Shown here: in pieces, positions 23,961 to 34,986 of the stretch
Position numbering within the stretch: position 1 is the stretch's first letter
Layout of the letters: each line of letters begins with the position of its first letter
Origin: Monodelphis domestica
Lineage: Eukaryota; Chordata; Mammalia; Didelphimorphia; Didelphidae
DNA length: 64,000 nt
Direction: 5' to 3'
NCBI RefSeq assembly: GCF_027887165.1
Contig: NC_077227.1
Span: 350,484,707-350,548,706 of the forward strand
Notes under the pieces: model-generated
The model's input: only the letters and a program-made list of their open reading frames with translations
Told to the model about the DNA's origin: nothing
Database searches by the model: none
Made by a program: the position numbers and the translations under genes

Positions 23961-24600
23961 TTATTGGATTAGCATAATCAAGGACAGTTTACACATTGTA
24001 TGATTCCCTGGGGGCCGCCTCCAATATCTTAAACTACTATATTAATGCATAAAATAAAAAGGAGTTTTATTTCCAATAAGAATATCTAGAAGTCGGTTTC
24101 TAAGCATAACATCAAATTTGTCATTATTTACAAATGCAATTTGAATTCACTATATTATATTTAGTTATTCTAGTACTTTGTTGTAAGCTTTTAACATGGA
24201 TAAAAAAAATACAAGACAAAGATTTTTAACTAGAATTTTGCAGAATTGGGGATATGTGAAAAAAAAAAAAGGATGCCTAAAGTGTCTCACTGAAATAAAT
24301 ACAAAAAGGTATCTGTTTAGTTTTCATCTCTAATGAATAATCTAAGACAATGTTGTTCTCTTTCTCTGCCCTTCTCTGCCCTTCTGGAAAGAACATTAGC
24401 TCCTTGAGCCAGAGACTGTATAATTTTTTATCTTTGTGTAGCAGGGGTCTGTTGCATATGTACAGTGCTTTTGACACAATCTCTCTGCCCTGTTCCCAGG
24501 AGAAAATCCCAGGAGAATTGTTATGACCTGTAAGAGACAAATGCCTTGGAGAGACCAGAATAGTTTAGACATTCTATAACTGATTGAGATCAAATAACTA
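23961..24600. other. AT-rich unclassified DNA
   Basis: No clear element. A fragment at 24385-24510 ('gctccttgagcc..agcaggggtctgttgcatatgtacagtgctttt') could be an eroded L2 3' end. Confidence 0.4.
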
Positions 24601-24639
24601 TATGTAGATAAGGAGGCTGTTTGACCTCAGCATTTAAAA

Positions 24640-25535
24640 ACATCTGACAGCAAAAGATATGAACAAACATGTCTTAAAAGAAGAACTTCAAAGTATTCAC
24701 AACCACATGAAAAAATACTCCAAATCACTAATAATAAGAGAAATGTAAATCAAAACAAATTTGAAGTTTTATCTCACGTTCTGCAAATTGGCAAAAATGA
24801 ACCTCAAAAAGGCAACAGTCAGTATTGAAGAAGTGGTGGGAAGATAGGCACACTCATACATTATTGGTGGAGCTGTGAAATGACACAACCATTTTTGGAA
24901 AGCAATTTGGAATTATGCAAATAAAGTGACTAAAATGTCCACATCTTTTGAACCAGATATTCTATTACTTGATTTATACCCTAAGGAGGTCATCAATAAG
25001 AAAAAAGTTTCCATATGCTCCAAAATATTTATAGTAGTATTTTTTGTGACAGTTAAAAATTGAAAACAAAGTAGTTGCCCATCAACTGGGGAATGGCTAA
25101 ATAAATTGTGGTATATGAATATAATGCAATATGTTCTATAAGAAATGATATGTGTGATGAGAAGCAGAGAAGCATCAAAAGTCTATATGAATAGAAGCAA
25201 ATTCCAAGAAAACAGCATACACAGTGATTCTAACAATTTAAATGGTAAGAATGACACCAAAAAAATTAAATGTAACAAAATTATAAAAATCAAGTGGAAC
25301 TTGAAGAGACATGAGATGACACCCTCCCCAACCTACCTTTTTGTGTAGATTCATAGATGTTACACATTACACATATTTTGGGATTTTCTCAATACTGACT
25401 TTGTGCTGACTATTTTTTTTTTCTCTAAAAAAATAGTATTTGTAGGATAGCTCTCAGGGAGGTGGTTGAGGGAGGGAGGAATTCATGCAATGTAAAAAAT
25501 AGGAACCATCAACAAAAATAAAAAGACCTGTTAGC
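24640..25535 (+). mobile_element. L1 3' end (end of ORF2 plus 3' UTR)
   Basis: Plus-strand: 'aaaagatatgaacaaacatgtcttaaaagaagaacttc', 'attattggtggagctgtgaaatgacac' and 'tgcccatcaactggggaatggctaaataaattgtggtatatgaat' are the terminal ORF2 region of mammalian L1. A 3' UTR follows with 'ggaggtggttgagggagggagg' and an A-rich end near 25535. 5'-truncated and full of stops. Confidence 0.85.
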
Positions 25536-26330
25536 TTCAACTACTGTATCTCTGCCTCATTGGATTTTGGGAGATCTTTTGCTCCTTCATTCATGATGTC
25601 AGATGAAGGGAGTGGGGTCTCTGACTTTGAGAGTTTTGAAAGGTAAGTAAAGTAAGCTACAGAATTAGATATAGGATACAGATAAGACTTGGAGCCCAGG
25701 CAGTCAGTTCTTCATCAATGCCTAGAGAAAGAAGCAAGGAAACAATCTTCCAGAGTGACCTTTTGGACACATACCAGAAAAGCAGATTCTGTCTTTGTAT
25801 ATGAACTTGGTGGGACCAACATGCTTTAGGAATTGAGTTAAATTCTCTGACAAAAAAAAAGAGTATGCCCTTAGCTATTAGGGTGGTAAACGTACTTTGT
25901 CCTTGCTATATCTTTGAAGTAAATATACCTTTGTAAAAGATAATTGATACTAAGTGGTTAAATATAACTGGGATGTTAATCACTATCTCCTAAAAGTGAG
26001 GGAAATATAGCTAGTGAGGACTCCAGCAGGTGACCATGCAGAAAAGACACTGATCTCCCCCATGAAGCCTGAGGGGAGATGTAGCTGGGGTGGTCCTGAG
26101 AAAATGGGGCCAGAGAACCTTGTACATTCATATCCTTTCAGAGGTATAAAACAGAAAGACTTATTTGCTGAAAATGCTTGTTATTGTAAAGAGATTCGGT
26201 GTGAGCTAAAGTTAAAAAGAAGTTCTCTTCTCATATTGTGAGGTCTTCCAGCTATGTCTGTTTGCAGATCTCTTTGTACTGATTACTTCATCAGTCAAGC
26301 GATCACAGGAATTTATTAATTGCTTGTTAT
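25536..26330. other. Unclassified intergenic DNA
   Basis: No repeat family or exon recognised. Confidence 0.5.
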
Positions 26331-26334
26331 GTTC

Positions 26335-27060
26335 CAGACCTTGGAAATGCAAATATAGGAGCAGAAAGTCCTTGACCTCAAGGAGCTTATGGAATACAAC
26401 ATGTTCACAGGTAAGTAAATATAGGATATGTACAAAATAAATACAAAGTAATTGGTGAAAGGTTGGGAGTGAGGGGAAAAATAATTGTGAGAATCTTGAA
26501 GGAGATAAGACCTGAGCTAATCTTGAAGAGAGTTAGAAATTTTCAGTGGTGGAAGTAAAAGGGGAAAGCAGTGCAATCGTGGGACAGGATGGCAAGAGAT
26601 GCAATGTCAAGTCCTGGGAATAGCTAAGGGGCCAGTTTTGCTAGATTGTAATGGCTGGAGTCCCACCATGAGGGGTTTTAAATCACAAATGCAGTGGAAT
26701 TGTTTGTATTCTATCCCAGAGGCAATAGATAGTCAATAAAGTTTTTTCCAAAGGAGTCAGTGACTTTACTTTAGGAATATCAATTTGACAGCTGTGTGTG
26801 TGTAAGACCTTGTATGGAAAATGGATCAGAGAAACGAGAGCCTAGAAGCAGAGAGGCTATTACAACAGTCTACGTGAGAGGTGACCAAGGGTTAACTGAA
26901 TTAGGATGGTTATGGTATGAGTGGAAAGAAAAGGGCGTATGTAAGAGAAGTTGAGAAGGTAGAATGGAAAAGATTTGGCAACTTGTGCATCAATACCCAA
27001 GATGTTACACAGCCCCCTAGTAAGATATAAACTCATTCTGGAGAGTTTGGTTTTAACTAT
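26335..27060 (-). mobile_element. L2 LINE fragment (ORF2 end and 3' UTR)
   Basis: Reverse-complement L2: 'gtccttgacctcaaggagcttatgg' (3' UTR), 'ttttaaatcacaaatgcagtggaattg' and 'gaggctattacaacagtctacgtgagaggtg', the complement of the 'attgcaatagcctc' motif. Confidence 0.75.
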
Positions 27061-27184
27061 CCACCTAGGAAAAACCAAGTGGATGAAGAATGTTTTTCAT
27101 GAAAGACTTCAAAGCTCTGATCAATGTAGTTACCAGTCATGACTTTAGAAGATGAGTGAACAATTTCTTCTTCCTCATGATCAG

Positions 27185-27300
27185 TCAACAAGTAAGCATT
27201 TATTGAGCACCTGCTATGTGCCAGGCACTGTGCTAAGTGCTCAGAATACAAAGAAAAGCAAAAGACAGCCTTTCCTCTCAAGGAGCTTTCAATCTAATGC
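27185..27300 (-). repeat. L2 3' end fragment
   Basis: 'aagcatttattgagcacctgctatgtgccaggcactgtgctaagtgctcagaatacaaag' followed by 'ctctcaaggagctttcaatctaatg' is L2 3' UTR in reverse. Confidence 0.85.
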
Positions 27301-27474
27301 CTCATGGCAGTGTGTATTGAGGTATATTTTTAGACATAGTCAATGTGTTGATTTGTTTTGCCTGACTACATATGCTATCATTGAAGACTTTAATTGTATG
27401 TGTTTTAGTAGTAATAATGATATAAGAAAAAAGAAAAGAATAAATGGAAATCAGAACATACACATAACAAAATC

Positions 27475-27670
27475 ACAGAATTTCTGAGTTGGAAGGGACC
27501 TCAGAGGCTGTCTAATCCAGCCCCCTCATTTTATAGAGGAGATAACTGAGGCTCAGAAAAATTATGTCACATGCTCAAGATTATGCAGGTAATAAATGCC
27601 AGAGGGAGGATTTGAATCCAGATCCTCTGACTCCACAGCCAGTGCTGTTTCTCCTGTACCACACGGCATT
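27475..27670 (-). repeat. MIR-type SINE
   Basis: 'gagttggaagggacctcagaggctgtctaatccagccccctcattttatagagg' and 'ggatttgaatccagatcctctgactcc' are typical of a minus-strand MIR. Confidence 0.75.
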
Positions 27671-28029
27671 CAGTCCAGACACACAAAAGAATTCCCACAA
27701 TAACGCAAAGGGTCATCCACTCTTCGATTTATTCCTTTCCCCTTGTGACTAATGACATGCCCTTTTGTAAGATTGTTGGCCCAGCTCAAGATAGGGAAAA
27801 GTGGGGAATTCCTTTTTGTGTTGCAATTCGAGTGCAGGCTGTTGTTGAAGAACCTATGATTTTTACTTTGCTTGTACCCATGTTCTGAATACAGATAGAT
27901 ATGTCAATGTCTGGTATGTCAGAAATAACTAATCTTCTCAAGCTTCTGGTCCTGGGGGCAAACTAGAGGACAAGTGTGTGGGAAGATGGGGCAACCAGAT
28001 TTTTGGCAATGTTCACAATGTACTGAAGA
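27671..28029. other. Unclassified intergenic DNA
   Basis: Nothing recognised. Confidence 0.5.
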
Positions 28030-28295
28030 AGAAGCAACAAGATGGCACTGACATGGAGTACTAAGTTTGAAGTCAGGAAAATCTGAGTTGAATTTTGTTT
28101 CAGAAATTCATTAGCTGTGTGACCCTGGTTAAGTCGCTAAGCTTCTGTTTGCCTCAGTTTCCAAATCTGTAAAAAGGAGATAATAATAGTACCTACCTCC
28201 CAGGGTTGCTGTGAAATAAATGATATATTTTAAAGCGCTTAGCACAATGTGTGGCACATGGAAGGCACTATGTAAATATTAGTTGTTATTATTAA
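28030..28295 (+). repeat. MIR/THER-type SINE, near full length
   Basis: 'caagatggcactgacatggag', 'gcctcagtttccaaatctgtaaaaaggagataataatagtacc' and a tail 'gcgcttagcacaatgtgtggcacatggaaggcactatgtaaatattagttgttatta'. Confidence 0.85.
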
Positions 28296-28311
28296 AATAA
28301 TTGCTTTAGGG

Positions 28312-28510
28312 GGTGGCTGGGTGGCTCAGTGGATTGAGAGTCAGGCCTAGAAACAGGAGGTCCTGGGTTCAAATCAGCTCTCAGCCACTTCCTAGCTGTG
28401 TGACCCTGGGCAAGTCACTTAACCCCCATTGCCTAGCCCTTACCACTCTTCAGTCTTGGAACCAATACATAGTATTGATTCTAAGATGGAAGGTAATAGT
28501 TTAAAAAAAT
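28312..28510 (+). repeat. SINE-A, first of a head-to-tail trio
   Basis: Full-length: 'ggggtggctgggtggctcag' to 'gatggaaggtaatagtttaaaaaaa'. Confidence 0.9.
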
Positions 28511-28516
28511 ATGCTG

Positions 28517-28700
28517 TTGGAGGCAGCTGGGTGGCTCAGTGGATTGAGAGCCAGGCCCAGAGATAGGGGATCCTGGGTTAAAATCTGGCCTCAGACACTC
28601 CTAGCTGTGTGACCCTGGGCAAGTCACTTAACCCCCGTTGCCTAGCCCTTACCATTCTTTTGCCTTGGAACCGATACTAAAGTAAGGATTTAAAAAAAAA
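28517..28700 (+). repeat. SINE-A, second of the trio
   Basis: Flanked by ATGCTG at 28511-28516 and 28701-28706. Its 3' part lacks about 15 bases ('accgatactaaagtaagg'), so it comes from a different source copy than its neighbours. Confidence 0.9.
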
Positions 28701-28706
28701 ATGCTG

Positions 28707-28905
28707 GGGACAGCTGGGTGGCTCAGTGGATTGAGAGCCAGACCTAGAGATGGGAGGTTCTTGGTTCAAATCTGGCCTCAGACACTTCCCAGCTGTGTGA
28801 CCCTGAGCAAGTCACTTGACCCCCATTGCCTAGCCCTTACCACTCTTCTGCCTTGAAGCCAAAACACAGTATTGACTCCAAGATGGAAGGTAAGGGTTTA
28901 AAAAA
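28707..28905 (+). repeat. SINE-A, third of the trio
   Basis: Flanked by ATGCTG at 28701-28706 and 28906-28911, directly after an A-rich tail. Full-length. Confidence 0.9.
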
Positions 28906-28911
28906 ATGCTG

Positions 28912-29585
28912 CAAAAATAATTCTGGGTTCCAGTCTCGGTTCCAACTCTGTGATATGGAGATGAACTTGAGTTATAGAGGGTATGTAGTCATACAGAACA
29001 GTCAGGTATAGATGGGTTGTGATCTTCATTCTTTCAGAAAACAGATCTATAGGGTCCTCTATCTATGTTAGTACCTCTAGCATCTCACAGAGATGTAAGA
29101 ATTCTGTGGTGGTTTGATGTTTTCTAAATTATCTCAAAATATGAATATGTAATAGCTTGAAGAATGTCACCTCAGATACTATTTAGATGCCTCGTTTTGG
29201 TGTGTACCTTAAGTTCTCAAAGTGTATGCCAAAAGAGTGAAAGTTGTTATACTTCAACCCCCTTTTTCTCTCCCACTGCTTATCATTCCAAATTGGCATC
29301 CAGAATACTTGGACCCATTCACAGTTCTGCCTGTCTTCCCACAACATTGCCCATATCGACTGTTTCTGTGTTTTGGCATCTTTGCCAATTTGCAGGTTGT
29401 GAGGTGAAACCTCAGAGCTATTTTAATGAACATTTCTCTTGTTGAGAATCAGTATAGCTAAGAATGGGGAAGCTGATCACTAGATGATAGACTTTTTTGG
29501 CCACATCAAATTATAAAATGATTAAAGCTTAGAAGAATGTCTCTTGTTAAGAAAGAAAGTCTCTTGAAAGAACACCCCAATATAA
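28912..29585. other. Unclassified intergenic DNA
   Basis: No element or exon recognised; a 93-codon open frame at 29164-29445 has no recognised similarity. Confidence 0.45.
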
Positions 29586-29589
29586 AAAG

Positions 29590-29960
29590 TCACATCATTA
29601 AAAACAAAACCAAATTATGGGAGGGGGATGGAAGGAGAGGGAAAAAACATGAATCATGTAACTATGGAAAAATTTTCTTAATTAATCAATTAAATAAAAT
29701 AAAAACAAACAAACCCAGAGAATTGGAGGAGATACCTTTCACAACTATAGCTGGGTTAGAATTCTTAGAATAGAAAATAGAAAAGATCATAAAAGACAAA
29801 ATGGTGTAAAATTAAAGACTTTTCATGAAAAAAATAAATGAAAATAGAATAAAAAGGTAGGAGAAATATTTGCATTGAAACTACTGATAAAGGTCTGATG
29901 GCCAAGATAAAGAGAGAATTGCAATACAGAGACAATATCTATTCACCAATAAATGTGGCC
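29590..29960 (+). mobile_element. L1 fragments
   Basis: 'gggagggggatggaaggagagggaaaaaacatgaatcatgtaactatgg' and the A-rich 'ttaattaatcaattaaataaaataaaaac' are an L1 3' UTR and tail. The part after 29716 ('aaaggtctgatggccaagataaagagagaatt') resembles L1 ORF2 from another copy. Confidence 0.65.
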
Positions 29961-30019
29961 TTTCCCAATTTCTCCCACTGCTATTTCCCCCTTACAATTG
30001 CTTTATATTAAGACTACAA

Positions 30020-30123
30020 CTGGGCAAATCACTTGACCCCCATTGCCTAGCCCTTACCACTCTTCTGCCTTGGAGCCAATACACAGTATTGACTCCAAGA
30101 CGGAAGGTAAGGGTTAAAAAAAA
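30020..30123 (+). repeat. 5'-truncated SINE-A with 10-bp target-site duplication
   Basis: Begins inside the family at 'ctgggcaaatcacttgaccccc' and ends in an A-rich tail. Flanked by AAGACTACAA (30010-30019 and 30124-30133), so the truncation happened at insertion. Confidence 0.9.
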
Positions 30124-30390
30124 AAGACTACAAAAGTGTAATGCAAAACAATTTTGAAAGGCTTCAGAACTGACTAGTGCAATGAACAATTATGACATTA
30201 GGAATGTGTTTGGTTTTGCTTACTTTCTTTTTTAAATCTCTGTTATCAGTAAGGGATCATATATAAGGGTCATTGGAATCAATTGCCTCACTCTTTATAT
30301 AAGGGATAGTGTGGAGAAGGAAGGAGCCTGACAGAAGGGGTGAAATTTTTATGAATTGATGCACTTAAACAGAAGAACAATGTATGAGAT

Positions 30391-30629
30391 GATTTGATTT
30401 TCAGTCATTTTTCCAATTCTTTATGATCCCATTTGTGGTTTTCTTGGCAGAGATTGGAGTGATTTGTCATTTCCTTCTCTTTGCCATTGAGGAAACTGAG
30501 GCAAACAGGATTACGTGATTTGCCCAGGGTCACACAGATAGTAAGTGTCTGAGATCAGATTTGAACTCAGGAAGAGGAATCTTGGTGACTAGGTCTGGCA
30601 CTCTATCCACTGCGCCACCTAGCTGCCCA
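30391..30629 (-). repeat. SINE-B (Mar1-like)
   Basis: 'tttgattttcagtcatttttccaattctttatgatccc', 'gtggttttcttggcagagattggagtg' and 'ctctatccactgcgccacctagctgccc'. Confidence 0.88.
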
Positions 30630-30634
30630 TGGGA

Positions 30635-30870
30635 TAACTACAACAATGCAAATGAAACCAATGACGTCCAAGATTCCAGCTGCTCCCCTCCTGACAGATG
30701 GGTGGTGGTCTCAGAACACAGTGGGACATTTTTTTGGACATGGCCAATGTGGGAATTTTTTTTTGCTTGAATTGTCATGCTTGTAACAGGGATTTTGTTT
30801 ATTTTTCTCGGTTGGAAGGGAGAAAGTGACAGGAGAAAAGATTTTCTATAATAAAATTTAAAATAATTAT
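30635..30870 (+). mobile_element. L1 3' UTR fragment
   Basis: 'ctacaacaatgcaaatgaaac' and 'tccagctgctcccctcctgacagatggg' lead to the A-rich 'aataaaatttaaaataatt' end, in the style of other L1 3' UTRs here. Tentative. Confidence 0.5.
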
Positions 30871-30924
30871 GATCCCCAAGAACAGATAATAAAATATATC
30901 TCTGTCTTGACCACAGTCATGCAG

Positions 30925-30990
30925 CCAGTAAGAATGTATTAAGTGCCTCTTATGTGCCAGGCACTGTTCTAAGCACTGAAAAAAAGACAG
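30925..30990 (-). repeat. L2 3' end fragment
   Basis: 'taagaatgtattaagtgcctcttatgtgccaggcactgttctaagcactg'. Confidence 0.75.
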
Positions 30991-31089
30991 GAAGTATTAG
31001 GAGCCAATATTTATACCGAGTGTTACATCTTGGTCTTTTGAGGTTAAGATCATGTGTAATATATATCATGTGTGTTCATTGGAGCTAGG

Positions 31090-31350
31090 TTGTGAAGTAG
31101 ATGGCATGCTGGACTTGTGGTCAGGAAGACTTGAGTTCAAATCCTGCCTTAGTCACAATTCTAGCTGCCTCCAGTTCCCTAGCTATGGGCCCCAGGACAA
31201 ATCACTTAACCCCTCCTGGTTTCAGTTTCCTTATCTGCAAACTAGAGATAGTAATAGCACCTAACTTGTGGGGATTAAATGAGATAACCATGTTAAATGT
31301 TTTTCAAACATTAAAGAGGTATGTAAGTGCTGTTATGATTATTGTTATCT
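31090..31350 (+). repeat. MIR/THER-type SINE
   Basis: 'gtagatggcatgctggacttgtggtcaggaagacttgagttcaaatcctgcc' and 'ggtttcagtttccttatctgcaaactagagatagtaatagcacc'. Confidence 0.8.
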
Positions 31351-31469
31351 GATGTTTTTGCTTAACTCTGTGCAAAGAGATTTCTTTTCCCTTCAGAAAC
31401 AAGTGTGATATGAAAACAAAAAGCATCAAAAAAGAGTTTCTCTATAGAAGAAACCATCAATCCCTTGGA

Positions 31470-31660
31470 ATTTGTAGCACTAGATCAACTAGGGGTCTCA
31501 ATGGATAGAACTCTGGGCCTGGGATCAGGAAGACCTGGGTTCAAATCTGACCCCCAGACACTTCCCAGCTGTGTGACCCTGAGCAAGTCACTTGACCTTT
31601 GTTTGCCTCAATTTCCTAATCTACAAAATAGAGATAATAATAGCACCTCCCTCCCATGGA
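31470..31660 (+). repeat. MIR/THER-type SINE, 3' part replaced by L2
   Basis: 'gtctcaatggatagaactctgggcctgggatcaggaagacc' and 'gcctcaatttcctaatctacaaaatagagataataatagcacctccctccca'; L2 sequence follows immediately. Confidence 0.8.
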
Positions 31661-31689
31661 CAAGGCACAATCTCTTTGCTCTGGGCATT

Positions 31690-31999
31690 TTTCTCTAACT
31701 ATATGCCCCTTGCCTGGAATGTTCTTCCACCTTACCTCCACCTACTGCCTTTCCTGGTTAAGTCCCTTTTTCTCCAGAAAGTCTTTCCCAACCCCTCTAA
31801 ATTTTAGATCCTTCCCTATTATTTCCCATTTATCTCATATGTAGCTTGTCTGTACATATCTGTTTGCTTGTTATCTACCCTATTAATTAGATTGTAAGCT
31901 CCTCGAGGGAAGGAACTATCTTTGTCTCTTTTTGTACCCCTAGTGCTTAGTACAGTTAGTAAAGGATTAATAAATATTGATTGATTGATTGATTGATTA
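31690..31999 (+). mobile_element. L2 3' end with (TTGA)n terminus
   Basis: 'gccccttgcctggaatgttcttccacc', 'agattgtaagctcctcgagggaaggaac' and 'cccctagtgcttagtacagttagtaa', ending 'aataaatattgattgattgattgattgatt'. The terminal tandem tetranucleotide replaces a poly-A tail, as expected for the CR1/L2 clade. Confidence 0.9.
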
Positions 32000-32129
32000 T
32001 AGGATAGTCAAGTTTGTATAGATTAGCAAATAGCATGTTTATCTGAATTGCAGATGATGCAAAACTGGGGCGCTGCTAAGAAAAGGATGACAGAAAAAAA
32101 TCTGCATAGAGTAGAATAAAAGAAGGAAA

Positions 32130-32210
32130 TGAGCATTTATTTATTTTTTAATTTATTATTTATTTATTATATATTATATATTATTTATTTATTATACCCT
32201 ATTTAAAAAA
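32130..32210. repeat. (ATTT)n-like low-complexity DNA
   Basis: A/T-only stretch of ATTT and TATA units. Confidence 0.9.
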
Positions 32211-32219
32211 ATTTTCCCC

Positions 32220-32418
32220 TAAAACCCTTACCTTAAACTTTAGAATCAACGCTGTGCATTGGTGTCAAGGCAGAAGAGTGGTAAGGGCTAGGCAATGGAG
32301 GTCAAGTGACTTGTCCAGGGTCACACAGCTAGAACATGTCTGAGGCCAGATTTGAACCTAGGACCTCCTTCCTGTCTCTAGGCCTGGCTCTCAATCCATT
32401 GAATTATCCAACTGCCCC
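32220..32418 (-). repeat. SINE-A
   Basis: Minus-strand copy: 'aacccttaccttaaactttagaatcaacgc' to 'atccaactgcccc'. Confidence 0.88.
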
Positions 32419-32424
32419 TTAAAC

Positions 32425-32712
32425 ACTTTATTTTATTTATTTATTATGTGTCAGACACTATGCTAAGCACTTTTCTTTAAACCCTTACCTTAGAATCAAA
32501 ACTCAGTAGCCATAGATACTTCATGTGCTAAGCCATTTTCTACAGCTATCTCATGATACTCACAAAATCCTAGAAGTAGGTGCTATTATGATTCCCATTA
32601 TAGTTGAGAAAACGGAGAAAAATGGAAATAAAGTGATTTGTTCAGATTTAAACTCAGGTCTTCCTGACTCCAGGCCAAACACTCTATCCATTGTATCCCC
32701 TAGCTGCAATTG
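32425..32712 (-). repeat. MIR/THER-type SINE, composite
   Basis: 'tgtgtcagacactatgctaagcac', a short SINE-A-like scrap ('aacccttaccttagaatcaaaac'), then 'gattcccattatagttgagaaaacgg' and 'ctctatccattgtatcccctagctgc'. Confidence 0.65.
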
Positions 32713-33371
32713 GGTGGAATGAAATTAAGAAGAAATAGGCATGAGGGTAAAGTCTTACAGATGAATTTTTAGTAATCAACTTCACCCGTACAACAGGAGA
32801 GAAACATGACTGACACAGCTCATCTGAAGAAGATATAGTGTGGGGTCAGTAGATTGCAGGTACAACACAAATCAAGCCCCCTAGGCTATATTAGAGGAGG
32901 CTTAGTGCCCGAGATAAGGGAGGTGATGGTCCTGCCATATCTGACCATATCTGGAGTGTTGTTTTCAGTTATGGAAGGCTCTTAGGAAGGATACTGAGAA
33001 GCTGAAGATCTTCCAGACAAAGACCACAAAAATGGTCAAGAATCTTGGATCGTGCCATAAGATACTAGAAGATGGAACACGTAGAAGTGTGAAGTCTTAC
33101 AGTTGAAGTAAAAAAAAATACTTCATCAGTACAATTTGGGGGGAGAGAAAGCTTGGAGGAGAAATGATAGCTGTCATCAAGTAGCATTAAGAAGGTCTGT
33201 CATATGGAAGAGAGGAATTAGATTCCTTAAACTTGTCTCCAAAAAGAAGAATTAGGAGCAATGGGGGAGGCAGATTTAATGTAGGGACCAACTTCCTAAC
33301 TATTAGAGCTACCACAAAGGGAGGAATGCCTCAGGAGGGATGGGGTCAATTGCTTTATTTAAAGGAACATT

Positions 33372-33577
33372 AATGGGGCAGCTAGGCAACACAGTGGACA
33401 GAGCTCCAGGCCTGGTGCCCGGAGGTCCTGGGTTCAAATCTAACCTCAGATACTTCTTGGCTGTGTGAACCTTGGCAAGTCACTTAAACGTAGTTGCCTA
33501 CTTCTTACTGTTCTTCTGCCTTGAAACCAATACTTAGTGTCAATTCTAAGACCGAAGATAAGAATTTAAAAAGATAA
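33372..33577 (+). repeat. SINE-A in the L3 copy, with 11-bp target-site duplication
   Basis: Full-length. The direct repeat AAAGGAACATT (33361-33371 and 33578-33588) marks the insertion. Confidence 0.92.
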
Positions 33578-33845
33578 AAAGGAACATTCAGCAGATACTA
33601 TTTGCTAGGAAATGAGGATACAAAGATAAGTTGTTCTCTTCCTCCAAGAAGTTTACATTTTAATGGAGGGGCTACAGAGATCGTTGTAGTAAGGAGTGAG
33701 AGTCCCCCAAAATGACATCTTCAAGCAAATTTTGAGTGAGTACTTTCTGGATGTGCTGTCTAATGGGTACTTGTTCAGGTATAAATTGGACCAGATGGCC
33801 TTCGAAGCCATCCAACCCAGAAATTCTATAATTCTGTGCCTTCTT

Positions 33846-34130
33846 AAAGAATGTATGTTATTTTCTGATTAATAAAATTCCTTAAAAATAGTTTGTCCTT
33901 TAAGTAGGTTAAATATTTTCCTAATCTCATTTGAACCACCAGTTCATAGCCAGTCTTTTTCTTCTAACCCTATAATTGCTTAAAGATCAACTTTAGTCCT
34001 GCCCTATTTTAATCACCAGCTAATGAGTAGGGTCTGAATTAATGAGGCATTACTGTGTTAAGTAGTAATACTAACTGGATTCCCTTTTTGCTTTGGGAAT
34101 TCAAATAGCTCATCTTTAACTTGTATATGG
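33846..34130. other. Unclassified AT-rich DNA
   Basis: Nothing recognised. Confidence 0.5.
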
Positions 34131-34224
34131 CAGAGAGTAAGGTTTGAGAAGCCTGGAAAGGTGGGAGAGGCTAGGTTATGGTATATTTGCTTCTGAAGGC
34201 AACAGGAAGATCCTGGAGTCTATT

Positions 34225-34271
<47 letters not shown>

Positions 34272-34925
34272 GGGGGGGGGTGTGTCTGGATGTGACATGG
34301 TTAGTCCTGTCCTTTAGGAAAATCATTTTGGTTTCTGAATGGAAGTAGGGAGAGCCTTGAGGCAGGTAACCCAGCATCAGGCCTCATTTGTGAGGATGAA
34401 GACCTGTTCTAGAGTGGTGGCAGGGTCCGAGAAAAGGTCTGCATTTGAGAGATGATGTAAGAATGAAATCAACAGGTCTTGACAACAGATTAGATATGGA
34501 TGTGTGAGAGACAGTGATGAGTCCAGAATGATTCCTGAGAGACTGGGAGAATAATGATGCCCTTTCTTGTAGGAGGGAAGGTAGGATAGGTGGAGAAGGT
34601 TTGGTTTGGGAGAAGCATTCTGAGTTCTGTTTTGGACACATTGACTTTAAGATGTGTGCTGGACAGCTAGTTCAAAATGCCTGAAAGGCAGTCAGAAATG
34701 AGAGATTGGAGGTTAGCCGAGAGGATGGGGCAGGATAGGTAGATCTGAGAATATTTAGCATAGAGAAGGTAATTAAATCCATGGGAGATGACGAGATCAC
34801 GAGACTGAAAAGAGGTCAAGGGGAATGAGGCTTGAGAAAAGGCCACTGGATATGGCCACAAAGATCACTGGCAACTTTAGAAAGAGCGGTTTTGGGGGAA
34901 TCATTCTACTGGAGATATTTTAGGT
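34130..34925 (-). mobile_element. L2 LINE fragment with a (GT)n run
   Basis: Reverse-complement L2 through the region: 'gttgaga..gcctggaaagg', 'tggaggttagccgagagg' and 'ggccactggatatggccacaaagatcactggcaactttagaaagagcgg', the complement of 'aaagt..ccagtgatctt'. A (GT)23 tract at 34226-34271 with a following G9 run lies inside it. Confidence 0.65.
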
Positions 34926-34986
34926 GGACCCTGAATCAGTCTTCTTGGTGTTATGCTGCCATTTTTTGATGACTTTAAAAAGAAAT

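Larger units (their letters stand above)
32010..33845 (+). mobile_element. L3/CR1 LINE, long fragment interrupted by SINEs
   Basis: Pieces in order: 'tgaattgcagatgatgcaaaactggggc' (RT region, near 32046), 32730-33370 ('gataagggaggtgatggtcctgcc', 'ctggagtgttgttttcagttatgg', 'gatagctgtcatcaagtagc', 'ggaccaacttcctaactattagagct') and the 3' end 33680-33845 ('gtataaattggaccagatggccttcgaagcc', 'attctataattctg'). Split by low-complexity DNA, SINE-A, MIR and L2 sequence. Frames broken. Confidence 0.8.

Noticed and set aside
28312-28905. tRNA genes suggested by GGTTCAAAT-type B boxes
   Set aside because: They are the tRNA-derived heads of SINEs, without a cloverleaf and repeated across the window.
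28312-28911. CRISPR-like regular repeat spacing
   Set aside because: Repeats are 200-bp SINEs in eukaryotic DNA, with no spacers or cas genes.
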